Below, in pieces: positions 1 through 7,054 of a stretch of DNA of 7,448 nucleotides (within the stretch, counting starts at the first letter, position 1; every line of letters begins with the position of its first letter). The notes beneath the pieces are model-generated. The model did not search any database. It was not told the origin of the DNA and saw nothing but the letters and a program-made list of their open reading frames with translations. Source of the DNA: Opitutia bacterium (lineage in GTDB: Bacteria > Verrucomicrobiota > Verrucomicrobiia > Opitutales > Opitutaceae); the NCBI GenBank assembly GCA_025351035.1, contig JANXWT010000325.1, forward strand, positions 1-7,448, given 5' to 3'. A program made the translations under genes and the position numbers.

Positions 1-1170
1 GTCGGCGAGGCCGACGGCATGGTCGATCTTATCGGTCACGGCGGCGCGGCCGCCGCCGAGGGCCATGATGGCGTGGCCGCATTTGAGGGCGTCCACTTCG
101 CTAACGAAGCCCTTCGCGTCGGCCGATGCCTTGACTGCGACGAGTTTCTTCGCCGTCGGCAGCAGCTTGTAGTCGTCCACCACGCGAGCGTCGCCGCCCT
201 GGGCGGTGCACATCTCGCGAAATTTCTGCAACGCCGAGCCGTTGGCGAGGGCCGTGTCCATCTTAGCCTGTGCCTTTTTCAGGTCCTTGGCCAAGCCGCC
301 GAGGACAAGCATGTGACCCGTGAGTGCAAAAGTGACCTCCATCAGGTCGGCCGGGCCGCGGCCCTTGAGGCACTCGATGGACTCGATGACCTCGGTGGTG
401 TGGCCGGCGGCGCGGCCGAGCGGCTGGTTCATCGCCGTGAGGAGGGCGCGGACGGGTTTGCCGCCGGCCTTGCCGACCGCAACCATGGCCCGGGCGAGCG
501 TGAGCGCGTCGTCCTTTTTCTTCATGAACGCGCCGCGGCCGAACTTCACGTCGAGCACGAGCGAGTCGATGCCCTCCGCGAGCTTCTTGCTCATGATGCT
601 GGCGCAGATGAGCGGGATGCACTCGACCGTGCCGGTGACGTCGCGGAGCGAGTAGAGTTTCTTGTCGGCGGGCACGACCTGCGGGGTCTGGCCGATCATG
701 GCGGCGCCGACCTTCTGCAGGATGGCGCGGAACTCCGGCACGCTGAGGTTGACCTTGAAGCCGGGGATGGCTTCGAGCTTGTCGAGCGTGCCGCCGGTGT
801 GGCCGAGGCCGCGGCCGCTCATCATCGGCACCTTGAGGCCGCAGGCGGCGGCGAGCGGGGCGAGGATGAGCGAGACCTTGTCGCCGACGCCGCCGGTGGA
901 GTGCTTGTCGACCTTCGCGCCGGGGATGTCCTTCAAGTCGATCACGTCGCCCGAGCGCATCATCGCGTCGGTCAGCCAGGCGGTTTCCTGCGGCGTCATG
1001 CCGCGCCAGAAGATCGCCATGAGCAGCGCGGTGGCCTGGTAGTCGGCGAAGGCCTTGCCGTCGCTCACGCCGCGGGCGAAGAACTCGATCTCGTCCTTGG
1101 TCAGCGCGCCGCCGTCGCGTTTCTTGATGATGATGTCTTGCGGGAAAAATTGGCCGCTCATGCCCGGCAT
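1..1170 (-). CDS. deoA: Thymidine / pyrimidine-nucleoside phosphorylase (3' end cut by window edge)
   Basis: This enzyme cleaves thymidine (or other pyrimidine nucleosides) with phosphate, giving free base and (deoxy)ribose-1-phosphate for cytosolic nucleoside salvage. 390 codons are visible with no stop; known family members have about 430-440, so roughly 50 C-terminal residues lie outside. The N-terminal 'DIIIKKRDG' (12-20) is typical of the family. The phosphate-binding KHSTGGVGD lies at 89-97, and the family signature SGRGLGHTGGTLDKLE at 118-133. Substrate-binding residues aligned from memory with E. coli DeoA are present: R176 (LRD), S191 (ASI) and K195 (SKK). The glycine-rich 'ALGGGR' (370-375) belongs to the alpha/beta domain. 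ATG at 1170 gives the longest frame; ATG at 1161 is nearly as good, and neither has a clear ribosome binding site. Thymidine-specific and broader pyrimidine forms cannot be separated here. It is divergent from the MobA-like gene, with no other deo gene in view. Confidence 0.93.
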   Translation of the reverse strand, partial: MPGMSGQFFPQDIIIKKRDGGALTKDEIEFFARGVSDGKAFADYQATALLMAIFWRGMTPQETAWLTDAMMRSGDVIDLKDIPGAKVDKHSTGGVGDKVSLILAPLAAACGLKVPMMSGRGLGHTGGTLDKLEAIPGFKVNLSVPEFRAILQKVGAAMIGQTPQVVPADKKLYSLRDVTGTVECIPLICASIMSKKLAEGIDSLVLDVKFGRGAFMKKKDDALTLARAMVAVGKAGGKPVRALLTAMNQPLGRAAGHTTEVIESIECLKGRGPADLMEVTFALTGHMLVLGGLAKDLKKAQAKMDTALANGSALQKFREMCTAQGGDARVVDDYKLLPTAKKLVAVKASADAKGFVSEVDALKCGHAIMALGGGRAAVTDKIDHAVGLAD

Positions 1171-1252
1171 CTAAGGCGGCGGCGCGGCGGTCGTCGAGGG
1201 AGTATTCGCCGGGAGGCTTGCGCGCGAACCGGCTTTGGACTGCGCTGTGCGC
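1171..1252. promoter_or_regulatory. Divergent spacer between deoA and mobA
   Basis: This 82-bp region must carry the start signals for two divergent genes unless they are read from further away. It is very GC-rich. On the minus strand, AATACT (within 1201-1210) is a possible weak -10 box for deoA, without a convincing -35. A purine-rich GGGAGG at 1211-1216 on the plus strand is too far (over 30 bases) from the mobA ATG to act as its ribosome binding site. I see no strong palindrome or riboswitch. The promoter role is inferred from gene orientation only. Confidence 0.3.
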
Positions 1253-1828
1253 ATGGCCGTCACGCCTTTCTCTGCTGTCTTGCTCGCCGCCGGGCGCTCC
1301 GTGCGCATGGGCCGCGACAAGGCACTGCTCGACGTCGGCGGTCGCCCGCTGTGGCAACGCCAGTGGGGCTTGCTCGCCGAGGCCGGCGCGACGGAGCGTT
1401 TTCTCTCCGTGCGGGCCGAACAGGACTGGGCTCCGGCTGAGTTGCCAAAGATCATGGACGTCGCACCTGACGCCGGCCCGCTCGCCGGGATCATCGCGGC
1501 GCTGGAGCGTTGCACGACTCCTTTGCTACTTGTGCTCGCGGTTGACTTGCCCGGTATGCAAGCGGCGTATTTGCAAAGGTTGCATGAGCGTTGCGGCCTC
1601 GAGCGCGGCGTCGTGCCTTGGCGGCGCGGCGGCCGCCCCGAGCCGCTCTGCGCGATCTATCCGCGCGAAGTGTTGTCCGAGGCCCGCGAGTTGCTCGCGC
1701 ACGGGCACAACGCGGTCACGGGCCTCGCCGCCACGGCCGGTTCGCTTGGACTGATAGGCACTTTGGCCATCGAGCCGGACGACGAGCCGCTATTCGTGAA
1801 TTGGAATCACCCAGGCGATATTGGCTGA
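1253..1828 (+). CDS. mobA: MobA-like molybdenum cofactor guanylyltransferase
   Basis: A 191-residue cytosolic nucleotidyltransferase of the MobA-like NTP transferase family, which joins a GMP moiety to molybdopterin to finish the bis-MGD form of the molybdenum cofactor. Visible motifs are the nucleotide-binding loop LAAGRSVRMGRDKALL (11-26, with K23), GPLAGI (75-80), the metal-binding AVDLPGM (96-102, D98), PEPLCAIYP (129-137), and the C-terminal NWNHPGD (183-189) matching the family's NxNxPxD. Length fits MobA (about 190-200). The ATG at 1253 puts eight residues before 'VLLAAG', as is usual; an in-frame TTG at 1235 would add six residues but has no well-spaced ribosome binding site. The first loop reads LAAG, as in MocA-type cytidylyltransferases, rather than LAGG of classical MobA, but GPLAGI and the C-terminus favour MobA. 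No other molybdenum-cofactor gene is in the window. It converges with the minus-strand membrane-protein gene, 3 bp away. Confidence 0.82.
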   Translation: MAVTPFSAVLLAAGRSVRMGRDKALLDVGGRPLWQRQWGLLAEAGATERFLSVRAEQDWAPAELPKIMDVAPDAGPLAGIIAALERCTTPLLLVLAVDLPGMQAAYLQRLHERCGLERGVVPWRRGGRPEPLCAIYPREVLSEARELLAHGHNAVTGLAATAGSLGLIGTLAIEPDDEPLFVNWNHPGDIG

Positions 1829-1831
1829 GAT

Positions 1832-2356
1832 TCAAATCGACGGCGGCTGCGCCAAGGCCTCGATCACCAACGGAGATTTGCGCCGGTAGTAGAAAGCCAG
1901 GCCGCCTTGATAGATTAGCGTGACCAGAATAACGGAGCCATAGGCCGCACGGAAAGCCGTCTGCACCAGCGGCACGATCTCGGCTCGCGAGATGCCGCCG
2001 TCTTTCAAGAGCCCTTCCATTTCTGGCGTGAGATTCGAGAGCACGTATTCGCTGTCGAAACTGAAGAGCCGGCTCACGGCGTAGGCGAGGATGACGCCGA
2101 GCACGAACAGCTGCGAGCGCACGAGCCACGTCAGGCCATCGGCCTCGCGCTTTTTCAACAGGTGATGGCCGCGGATTTCCATGACTCCACCCGCCGCGAT
2201 GAACAACCCGGTGCCGCCGCCCACGAGATCGCCGAGCGCAAGGCTGATGAGCGCACAGAGCCCGGCAAACAGTGCGACGCTCCAACCATTCATCCGGGAA
2301 ATTTTGAGCACTCTCTTGAGCGCCAGTTGTTGCGGCGTGGGCGGAGGAACGGTCAT
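1832..2356 (-). CDS. Unrecognised small integral membrane protein
   Basis: A 174-residue protein I cannot assign to a family. After a basic N-terminal segment (about 11-22, LALKRVLKISRM) come four likely membrane-spanning stretches: about 24-42, 45-60 (glycine-rich), 81-97 and 132-155. A conserved-looking polar segment, MEIRGHHLLKKREADG (59-74), joins segments 2 and 3. An acidic loop at about 100-128 separates segments 3 and 4, and the tail is short and basic, then proline-containing. No catalytic motif is evident. Coding reality is supported by the coherent hydrophobic pattern, the start in a divergent spacer, and the stop fitting tightly against the mobA stop. The ATG at 2356 lacks a clear ribosome binding site; ATG at 2293 (M22) would remove the basic N-terminus and is also possible. 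A transport, scaffold or regulatory role cannot be distinguished. Confidence 0.75.
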   Translation of the reverse strand: MTVPPPTPQQLALKRVLKISRMNGWSVALFAGLCALISLALGDLVGGGTGLFIAAGGVMEIRGHHLLKKREADGLTWLVRSQLFVLGVILAYAVSRLFSFDSEYVLSNLTPEMEGLLKDGGISRAEIVPLVQTAFRAAYGSVILVTLIYQGGLAFYYRRKSPLVIEALAQPPSI

Positions 2357-2405
2357 GATGAAAGGATTGCGCCAATGGGCCGGACAAGGAATCTAAATCT
2401 TCGTC
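2357..2405. promoter_or_regulatory. Very short divergent spacer upstream of hrpA
   Basis: Only 49 bp separate the start of the minus-strand membrane gene from the hrpA ATG, so regulatory signals for both must overlap here or lie inside the genes. It contains a small inverted repeat with arms ATTG/CAAT around CGC (2366-2376) and the most A/T-rich patch nearby (about 2389-2401), a plausible -10 location on either strand. AAGGA at 2386-2390 lies about 15 bases before the hrpA ATG, too far for a standard ribosome binding site. The assignment is inference from layout. Confidence 0.3.
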
Positions 2406-5400
2406 ATGCCGTCCCGTCCCAAGAAACCCTGGCCCTTCCGGATCGAGTTCCCGCCCGAGCTGCCGATCAGCGCGCGGGCGGACGAGATCATTGGTTTGCT
2501 GCAGCAGCACCAAGTGTTGGTGCTCGCCGGGGAGACGGGCTCGGGCAAGACGACGCAGCTGCCGAAAATGTGTCTCGCCGCCGGCTGCGGTGGTCGCGGC
2601 AAGATCGCCTGCACGCAGCCGCGGCGCGTGGCGGCGACCTCCGTGGCTCGCCGGGTGGCGGAGGAATTGAATGTGCCGCTCGGCCGCGAGGTCGGTTGCA
2701 AGATTCGCTTCGCCGATCAGACGTCGCGTGACACCGTCATCAAGTTCATGATCGATGGCATGCTGCTCGCCGAGTTGCAGAACGACCCGTTCCTCGGCGA
2801 ATACGACACGATCATCGTCGACGAGGCGCACGAGCGTTCGCTCAACATCGACTTCATTCTCGGTCATCTGCGCCGCCTGCGCCTGCGCCGGCCCGAGCTG
2901 AAGATCATCATCACTTCGGCGACGATTGACACCGAGGCGTTTTCCAAGGCGTTTGACAACGCACCCATCGTCGAGGTGTCGGGCCGCATGTATCCGGTAG
3001 AAGTCATCTATGCGCCGCTCGACGAGCTGAAGGAGGGCAAGGAAGAGATGACTTACATCGACGCGGCGGTGGAGGCGGTCGAGCGCGTGCTGCGCGAGAG
3101 CGCGCAGGGCGACGTGCTGGTGTTCCTGCCGACCGAGCGCGACATCCGCGAAATCCGCGACCTGCTCGACGGGCGCAAACTGCGGCAAGTGGAGGTCGTG
3201 CCGCTCTTCGGCCGGCTGACCAACGCCGAGCAGCAGCGCGTGTTCGCGCCGTCGCAGAAGCGCAAGATCGTCGTCGCGACCAACATCGCCGAGACCTCGC
3301 TGACGATTCCCGGCATCCGCTTCGTCATTGATACCGGCCTCGCGCGTCTGAGCCGCTACACGCCGCAGAGCCGCACGCGCCGGTTGCCGGTCGAGCCTGT
3401 CGCGCAGAGCAGCGCCGACCAGCGCAAGGGTCGTTGCGGCCGCGTGAGCGACGGCGTCTGCATCCGGCTCTACTCGGAGCAGGATTTCAATGATCGTCCG
3501 CGTTACACGCAGCCAGAAATCCAGCGCAGCAATCTTGCGGATGTCATTCTGCGCATGAAGGCGTTCGGGCTCGGCGACATCGAGGAGTTCCCCTTCCTGA
3601 ACGCCCCGCCCGTGAAAGGCATCCGTGCCGGCTACGGGCTGCTCCACGAACTCGGCGCGATCAACGAGGCCGGCGGGCTCACTGATCTCGGGCGCGAGTT
3701 GGCGGGTCTGCCGGCCGACCCGACGGTGGGCCGGATGATCATCCAAGGCCGCCACGAGAAGGCGCTGCGCGAGGTGCTGATTATCGCGGCGGCCCTGAGC
3801 ATCCAGGATCCGCGGGAGCGTCCGCTCGACCAGCAGCAAAAAGCTGACGCGGCGCACCGGCGTTTCACGCATCCCGACTCGGATTTCCTGACGCTGCTCG
3901 CGATCTGGGAGGCTTATCATGACGAGTTCGAACAGCTCTCGCTCGGCAAGCTCCGCAAGTTCTGCCTGACGCATTACCTGTCGTTCATGCGCATGCGGGA
4001 GTGGCGCGACGTGCATGCGCAACTGGAGGACGTGCTCCGCGAGCGCGAAGGGTTTAAGATGACGTCGGTCTATGACGGTGTGAAGCCCGGCAAGGAAACC
4101 GATCTCGGCATGGGCACGCCGGGCTACCGCGCGATTCACCGCGCCATTCTCGCCGGTTTGCTCGGCAACATCGCGACGCGCGCCGACGACGGCGTCTACC
4201 ACGCGGCGCACGACCGCAAGGTGTCGATATTTCCCGGTTCGGCTCTATTTGAGAAGAACGCTCGAGAGAAGAAGACGGGTGCGTCTGCTGGGCTAGGTCA
4301 AGTTGCCAGACCAAAGGTTGCGAAATGGTTGATGGCGGCGGAAATCATGGAGACGGGCAAAGTCTACGCCCGCACCTGCGCGCGGATCGATCCGCAGTGG
4401 GCCGTCGATCTCGGGGCGCATCTGCTGCGCGTCGCGCACAGCGAGCCGTTCTGGAATGCCGAGGCCGGCCGCGTGCTCGTAAAGGAGCGCCGCCGGCTCT
4501 ACAATCTGGAGTTGGAGACGCGCGCAGTCAGCTACGGCAAACTCAATCCGCGGCACGCGACGGAGATTTTCATCCGCGAGGGACTCGTCGGCGACACGGT
4601 GACGTGGTCGTTCGATTTTCTGGCCAACAACCGCAAGGTGCGCGCCAAGGCCGAGACGATTCTCACGCGCACGCGCAGTTCGGGCTATATGGACCTCGAC
4701 GAGGCAGCGTATCAGTTTTATGCGCGACAGTTGATGCCGGCGGAAAACACGGACGCGGTTGCGACGGCGCAGGGTATGTCGTCGGTGCCCGAGTTGATTG
4801 ACCTCGTGCGGCACCGGCAGGTGACGGACAAGAAATTTCTGTGGATGACGGAGGCGAACCTGCGGCCCGCGGCCGACACGGCGCACGATGCCGAGGCGTT
4901 TCCCGACGCGCTGCCGATTGAGAACCGGGTGATGCCGCTCGCATATTCCTACCAGCCCGGGCAGGAGCAGGACGGTGTGACGGTGCGCGTGAGCATCGAG
5001 GAGGCCGACGAGTTGACGCCTGCCGCGCTCGACTGGGCCGTGCCCGGACATTTGCAGGCGAAGATTGAATTTCTGCTGAGGGCGTTGCCAAAAGATCAGC
5101 GGCGCGAGCTCATTCCGCTCGCCGAGTCGGCGCAGACCATTGTGCGGCAAATGGGTTTGCTCGCGACGCGGCCAACTCCACCGACTCTGGTGCAAGCGCT
5201 TGCGGAATTGCTCTCGGCGCGCTTCGGCGTGCGCATCGCGGCGGCGTTGTGGGATGACAAGCCATTGCCCGACCATCTGCGCGTGCGGGTGGAAGTGGCC
5301 GACCGCAAGGGCAAGGTGCTCTGCGCGAGCCGCGACCTCACGGAGATAAAGGAGCTGTTGCGCGATCAGCAGCGTGATCTCAGCAAGCAGGTGGCGGCGG

Positions 5401-6404
5401 GCGACAGCGTAGCGTGGCGGAATGCGCGGGCGAAGTGGGAGACCGAGCCAGCGAATTCGTGGCAATTCGGCGACCTGCCGAAGCAAATCGTGGTCGCGGA
5501 GCATCACGGCGTGCCGGTGCTGGCATATCCCGGATTACAGGCGCTGCCCGTGGGCGTGGCCGTGCGGCTGTTCGCGACGGCAGAGGAGGAAACGACGGCA
5601 ACGCGGGTCGCGTTGTTCAAGTTGTTGGAAGCGCAACTGAAGCACGAACTCGGCTGGCTCGGGAAGGATTTATGTGACCTGCGTTCGCTCGGGCCGCTTG
5701 CGGTGACGCTCGGGCCGCTGGAAACTTTGCAGGAGCACGCGCTGATGTGCCTCGCACGTTGGGCGTGCAGTCGCGATGTGCTCCCGCGGCACGCGGCGGT
5801 ATTTGCTCAACGGCTCGCCGAAGCGAAACGCGATCTGCGCGGCGCGGGGCCGAAGTTGCTGGACGGGTTGAAGGAGATTTTGACGCTGCGGCTCGCACTG
5901 CAGACGCACTCGACGCCGTATCCCGGGATGGCGGAAGATTTGGTGGCATTGTTGCCGGGTGATTTTCTTACTGTGACGGCATACGAGCGGCTAAAACATC
6001 TGCCCCGTTATCTGCGCGCCATGCAACTGCGGGCGGAACGCTGGCCACGCGATGCGGCCAAGGATGCGTCGCGGATGAAAGAACTGGCCCCCTTCGTCGC
6101 AATGGTGCGGAAGCAACCGATCGGCGAAGCGGCCGGGCGGCGTCGGGAGGCCCTGCGCTGGTTGGTGGAGGAATTCCGGGTGAGCCTGTTCGCACAGGAA
6201 CTGGGCACGGCGGAGCCGGTGTCGGCGGTGCGCCTTCAGCGCGCATTGGCGGACTCGAGGATCGGCGGCGTGGCACCGCAGAATCCAGAGGCGAAGCCGG
6301 CGGTGGCGCGGAAACCAACGGCACCACCAACCGGCTTGCCGCCAAAAGAGAAGACGGTCTTCACGAGCCTGGGTGCGCTCGGGAATTTGCGGCTGCCGCG
6401 ATGA
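2406..6404 (+). CDS. hrpA: ATP-dependent DEAH-box RNA helicase HrpA
   Basis: A 1332-residue cytosolic superfamily 2 RNA helicase. E. coli HrpA acts in mRNA processing and has been reported to resolve stalled ribosomes. All core motifs are visible: I GETGSGKTTQ (42-51), Ia TQPRRVAA (70-77), II DEAH (139-142), III SAT (171-173), IV around FLPT (240-243), V ATNIAETSLT (291-300), VI QRKGRCGRV (339-347). HA2-like and OB-fold regions follow (about 400-660, with SIFPGSALF at 607-615), then a long DUF3418-type C-terminal region to about 1280. This length and tail separate HrpA from HrpB (about 800-850 residues). The start is fixed by an in-frame TAA at 2394-2396; the N-terminus is shorter before motif I than in E. 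coli HrpA (about 1300 residues). Oddities are an extra segment at about 616-640 with unusual codons and a Pro/Lys/Ala-rich, probably disordered tail (1291-1332). No frameshift is seen. Confidence 0.97.
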   Translation: MPSRPKKPWPFRIEFPPELPISARADEIIGLLQQHQVLVLAGETGSGKTTQLPKMCLAAGCGGRGKIACTQPRRVAATSVARRVAEELNVPLGREVGCKIRFADQTSRDTVIKFMIDGMLLAELQNDPFLGEYDTIIVDEAHERSLNIDFILGHLRRLRLRRPELKIIITSATIDTEAFSKAFDNAPIVEVSGRMYPVEVIYAPLDELKEGKEEMTYIDAAVEAVERVLRESAQGDVLVFLPTERDIREIRDLLDGRKLRQVEVVPLFGRLTNAEQQRVFAPSQKRKIVVATNIAETSLTIPGIRFVIDTGLARLSRYTPQSRTRRLPVEPVAQSSADQRKGRCGRVSDGVCIRLYSEQDFNDRPRYTQPEIQRSNLADVILRMKAFGLGDIEEFPFLNAPPVKGIRAGYGLLHELGAINEAGGLTDLGRELAGLPADPTVGRMIIQGRHEKALREVLIIAAALSIQDPRERPLDQQQKADAAHRRFTHPDSDFLTLLAIWEAYHDEFEQLSLGKLRKFCLTHYLSFMRMREWRDVHAQLEDVLREREGFKMTSVYDGVKPGKETDLGMGTPGYRAIHRAILAGLLGNIATRADDGVYHAAHDRKVSIFPGSALFEKNAREKKTGASAGLGQVARPKVAKWLMAAEIMETGKVYARTCARIDPQWAVDLGAHLLRVAHSEPFWNAEAGRVLVKERRRLYNLELETRAVSYGKLNPRHATEIFIREGLVGDTVTWSFDFLANNRKVRAKAETILTRTRSSGYMDLDEAAYQFYARQLMPAENTDAVATAQGMSSVPELIDLVRHRQVTDKKFLWMTEANLRPAADTAHDAEAFPDALPIENRVMPLAYSYQPGQEQDGVTVRVSIEEADELTPAALDWAVPGHLQAKIEFLLRALPKDQRRELIPLAESAQTIVRQMGLLATRPTPPTLVQALAELLSARFGVRIAAALWDDKPLPDHLRVRVEVADRKGKVLCASRDLTEIKELLRDQQRDLSKQVAAGDSVAWRNARAKWETEPANSWQFGDLPKQIVVAEHHGVPVLAYPGLQALPVGVAVRLFATAEEETTATRVALFKLLEAQLKHELGWLGKDLCDLRSLGPLAVTLGPLETLQEHALMCLARWACSRDVLPRHAAVFAQRLAEAKRDLRGAGPKLLDGLKEILTLRLALQTHSTPYPGMAEDLVALLPGDFLTVTAYERLKHLPRYLRAMQLRAERWPRDAAKDASRMKELAPFVAMVRKQPIGEAAGRRREALRWLVEEFRVSLFAQELGTAEPVSAVRLQRALADSRIGGVAPQNPEAKPAVARKPTAPPTGLPPKEKTVFTSLGALGNLRLPR
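4251..4325 (+). other. In-frame extra segment inside hrpA
   Basis: These 75 bases encode residues 616-640, between the conserved SIFPGSALF and the WLMAAEIMET stretches. Compared from memory with E. coli HrpA, where only five residues separate the matching F and W, about 20 residues are extra. The segment is basic and glycine/alanine-rich, and it uses codons scarce in the surrounding gene (CGA, CTA, AGA, TCT, GGT, CAA, GTT). It keeps the reading frame and lies at a probable surface loop of the OB-fold region. It could be a normal lineage-specific loop or the trace of a small inserted repeat. Confidence 0.55.
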
Positions 6405-6424
6405 GGACGGCAAGGCTTTAAGGA

Positions 6425-6471
6425 TTGTCGCGGGCGGAGCGAAGTGCACGCTGGCGGCAACCCCGCGACAA
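6425..6471 (+). promoter_or_regulatory. Leader stem-loop abutting the CBS gene start
   Basis: A perfect 10-bp inverted repeat is formed by TTGTCGCGGG (6425-6434) and CCCGCGACAA (6462-6471). The 27-base loop contains a smaller nested stem, AGCG (6438-6441) with CGCT (6449-6452). The 3' arm ends one base before the ATG at 6473, so in mRNA the stem would cover the region where a ribosome binds. No T-run follows, so it is not a standard terminator. A role in translation control is inference. Confidence 0.5.
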
Positions 6472-6472
6472 C

Positions 6473-6916
6473 ATGAACACATCGATCACGACGATACTGG
6501 CGCAGAAAGGCGGCGCGGTGCATACCGTGCCAGTGAACCTGACGGTTGCCGAGGCCGTGCAGGCGATGAACAGCCACAAGGCCGGCTCGGTGCTGGTGAT
6601 GGACGGTGACGCTCTCGCCGGGATTTTTACCGAGCGCGACGTGCTGCGGCGCGTGGTCGGCGCGGAACTGGACCCGAAGACCACGCCGCTCACCCAGGTG
6701 ATGACGGCCAAGGTGATGACCGTCGGTCCGGAAACGACCGTGCAGCAGATGATGGAGCTTTTTACCGAAAAACGCTGCCGGCACATGCCGGTCATGAAGG
6801 ACGGAAAGTTGCTCGGCGTGATATCGCTGGGTGATTGCGGGCGTTGGATCGCGGAAGCGCACAAGGCGGAGGTGGAATCGCTTCGCCAGTATATTTCCGG
6901 CGGTTTGTCCTCTTGA
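6473..6916 (+). CDS. Stand-alone two-CBS-domain protein
   Basis: A 147-residue soluble protein made almost entirely of a tandem CBS (Bateman) pair. Such modules usually bind adenine nucleotides such as AMP, ATP or S-adenosylmethionine and report energy state, often as dimers; the ligand here is unknown. CBS1 spans about 8-64, with GSVLVMDGDALAGIFTERD (38-56); CBS2 spans about 71-130, with HMPVMKDGKLLGVISLGD (104-121). Each contains the [ST]xxD nucleotide-contact motif: TERD (53-56) and SLGD (118-121). A short helical tail (about 129-143) follows. The ATG at 6473 is chosen because family members begin close to the first CBS strand; an in-frame TTG at 6425 would add 16 basic residues and lie inside the leader stem. 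No clear Shine-Dalgarno is seen. The gene starts 68 bp after hrpA on the same strand, so co-transcription is possible. Confidence 0.93.
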   Translation: MNTSITTILAQKGGAVHTVPVNLTVAEAVQAMNSHKAGSVLVMDGDALAGIFTERDVLRRVVGAELDPKTTPLTQVMTAKVMTVGPETTVQQMMELFTEKRCRHMPVMKDGKLLGVISLGDCGRWIAEAHKAEVESLRQYISGGLSS

Positions 6917-7054
6917 GAATCGCGAGTGCGTTGCTGCTATCGCGTCTGCTCTGACCGGGGCGGCCGGCCAACTCCCGGTTGGACTAGGGAATCGAGCTCA
7001 GGCAATTTCCCTTGCGGTGGCGGGAGGGGCCGTGTGGCTTTGAGGCGAAACTCC
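6917..7054. other. Intergenic region between CBS gene and sensor gene
   Basis: This 138-bp stretch has no supported gene or tRNA. It holds a small hairpin, CCAAC (6968-6972) with GTTGG (6978-6982) around a five-base loop, next to the GGCCGGCC palindrome (6962-6969), and a looser pair, GGGAA (6987-6991) with TTCCC (7007-7011). Neither is followed by a T-run, so a standard intrinsic terminator is not supported. GGGAGGGG (7022-7029) precedes GTG 7034, and GAGG (7042-7045) precedes ATG 7055; both are plausible ribosome binding sites for the following gene. Confidence 0.5.

Noticed and set aside
263..1357. Minus-strand open frame of 364 codons
   Set aside because: It is an alternative frame over deoA; its product is Arg/His-rich with no family features, while the other frame has the full phosphorylase motifs.
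19..1440. Plus-strand open frame of 473 codons
   Set aside because: It lies antisense to the clearly recognisable deoA and partly over mobA. Its product is low-complexity Ala/Arg/His/Glu-rich with no motif, as expected opposite a high-GC gene.
1716..4211. Minus-strand open frame of 831 codons
   Set aside because: It is antisense to the helicase core of hrpA and overlaps the membrane-protein gene in another frame. The product has no coherent domain; its length is explained by GC-biased codon use on the other strand.
4293..5507. Minus-strand open frame of 404 codons
   Set aside because: It is a shadow antisense to the HrpA C-terminal half, with an Arg/His/Leu-rich product and no motif.
2406..6404. 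HrpB as an alternative identity for the large helicase
   Set aside because: HrpB is much shorter and lacks the long DUF3418-type C-terminal region seen here; motif wording such as QRKGRCGRVSDG matches HrpA.
6425..6472. Upstream TTG start adding 16 residues to the CBS protein
   Set aside because: The added residues are a basic non-family stretch and the codon lies within a strong stem; the ATG at 6473 fits the CBS domain boundary.
6968..7011. Hairpins after the CBS gene considered as a terminator or a tRNA
   Set aside because: The stems are only five base pairs, no T-run follows, and no tRNA arms, CCA end or anticodon layout can be built.
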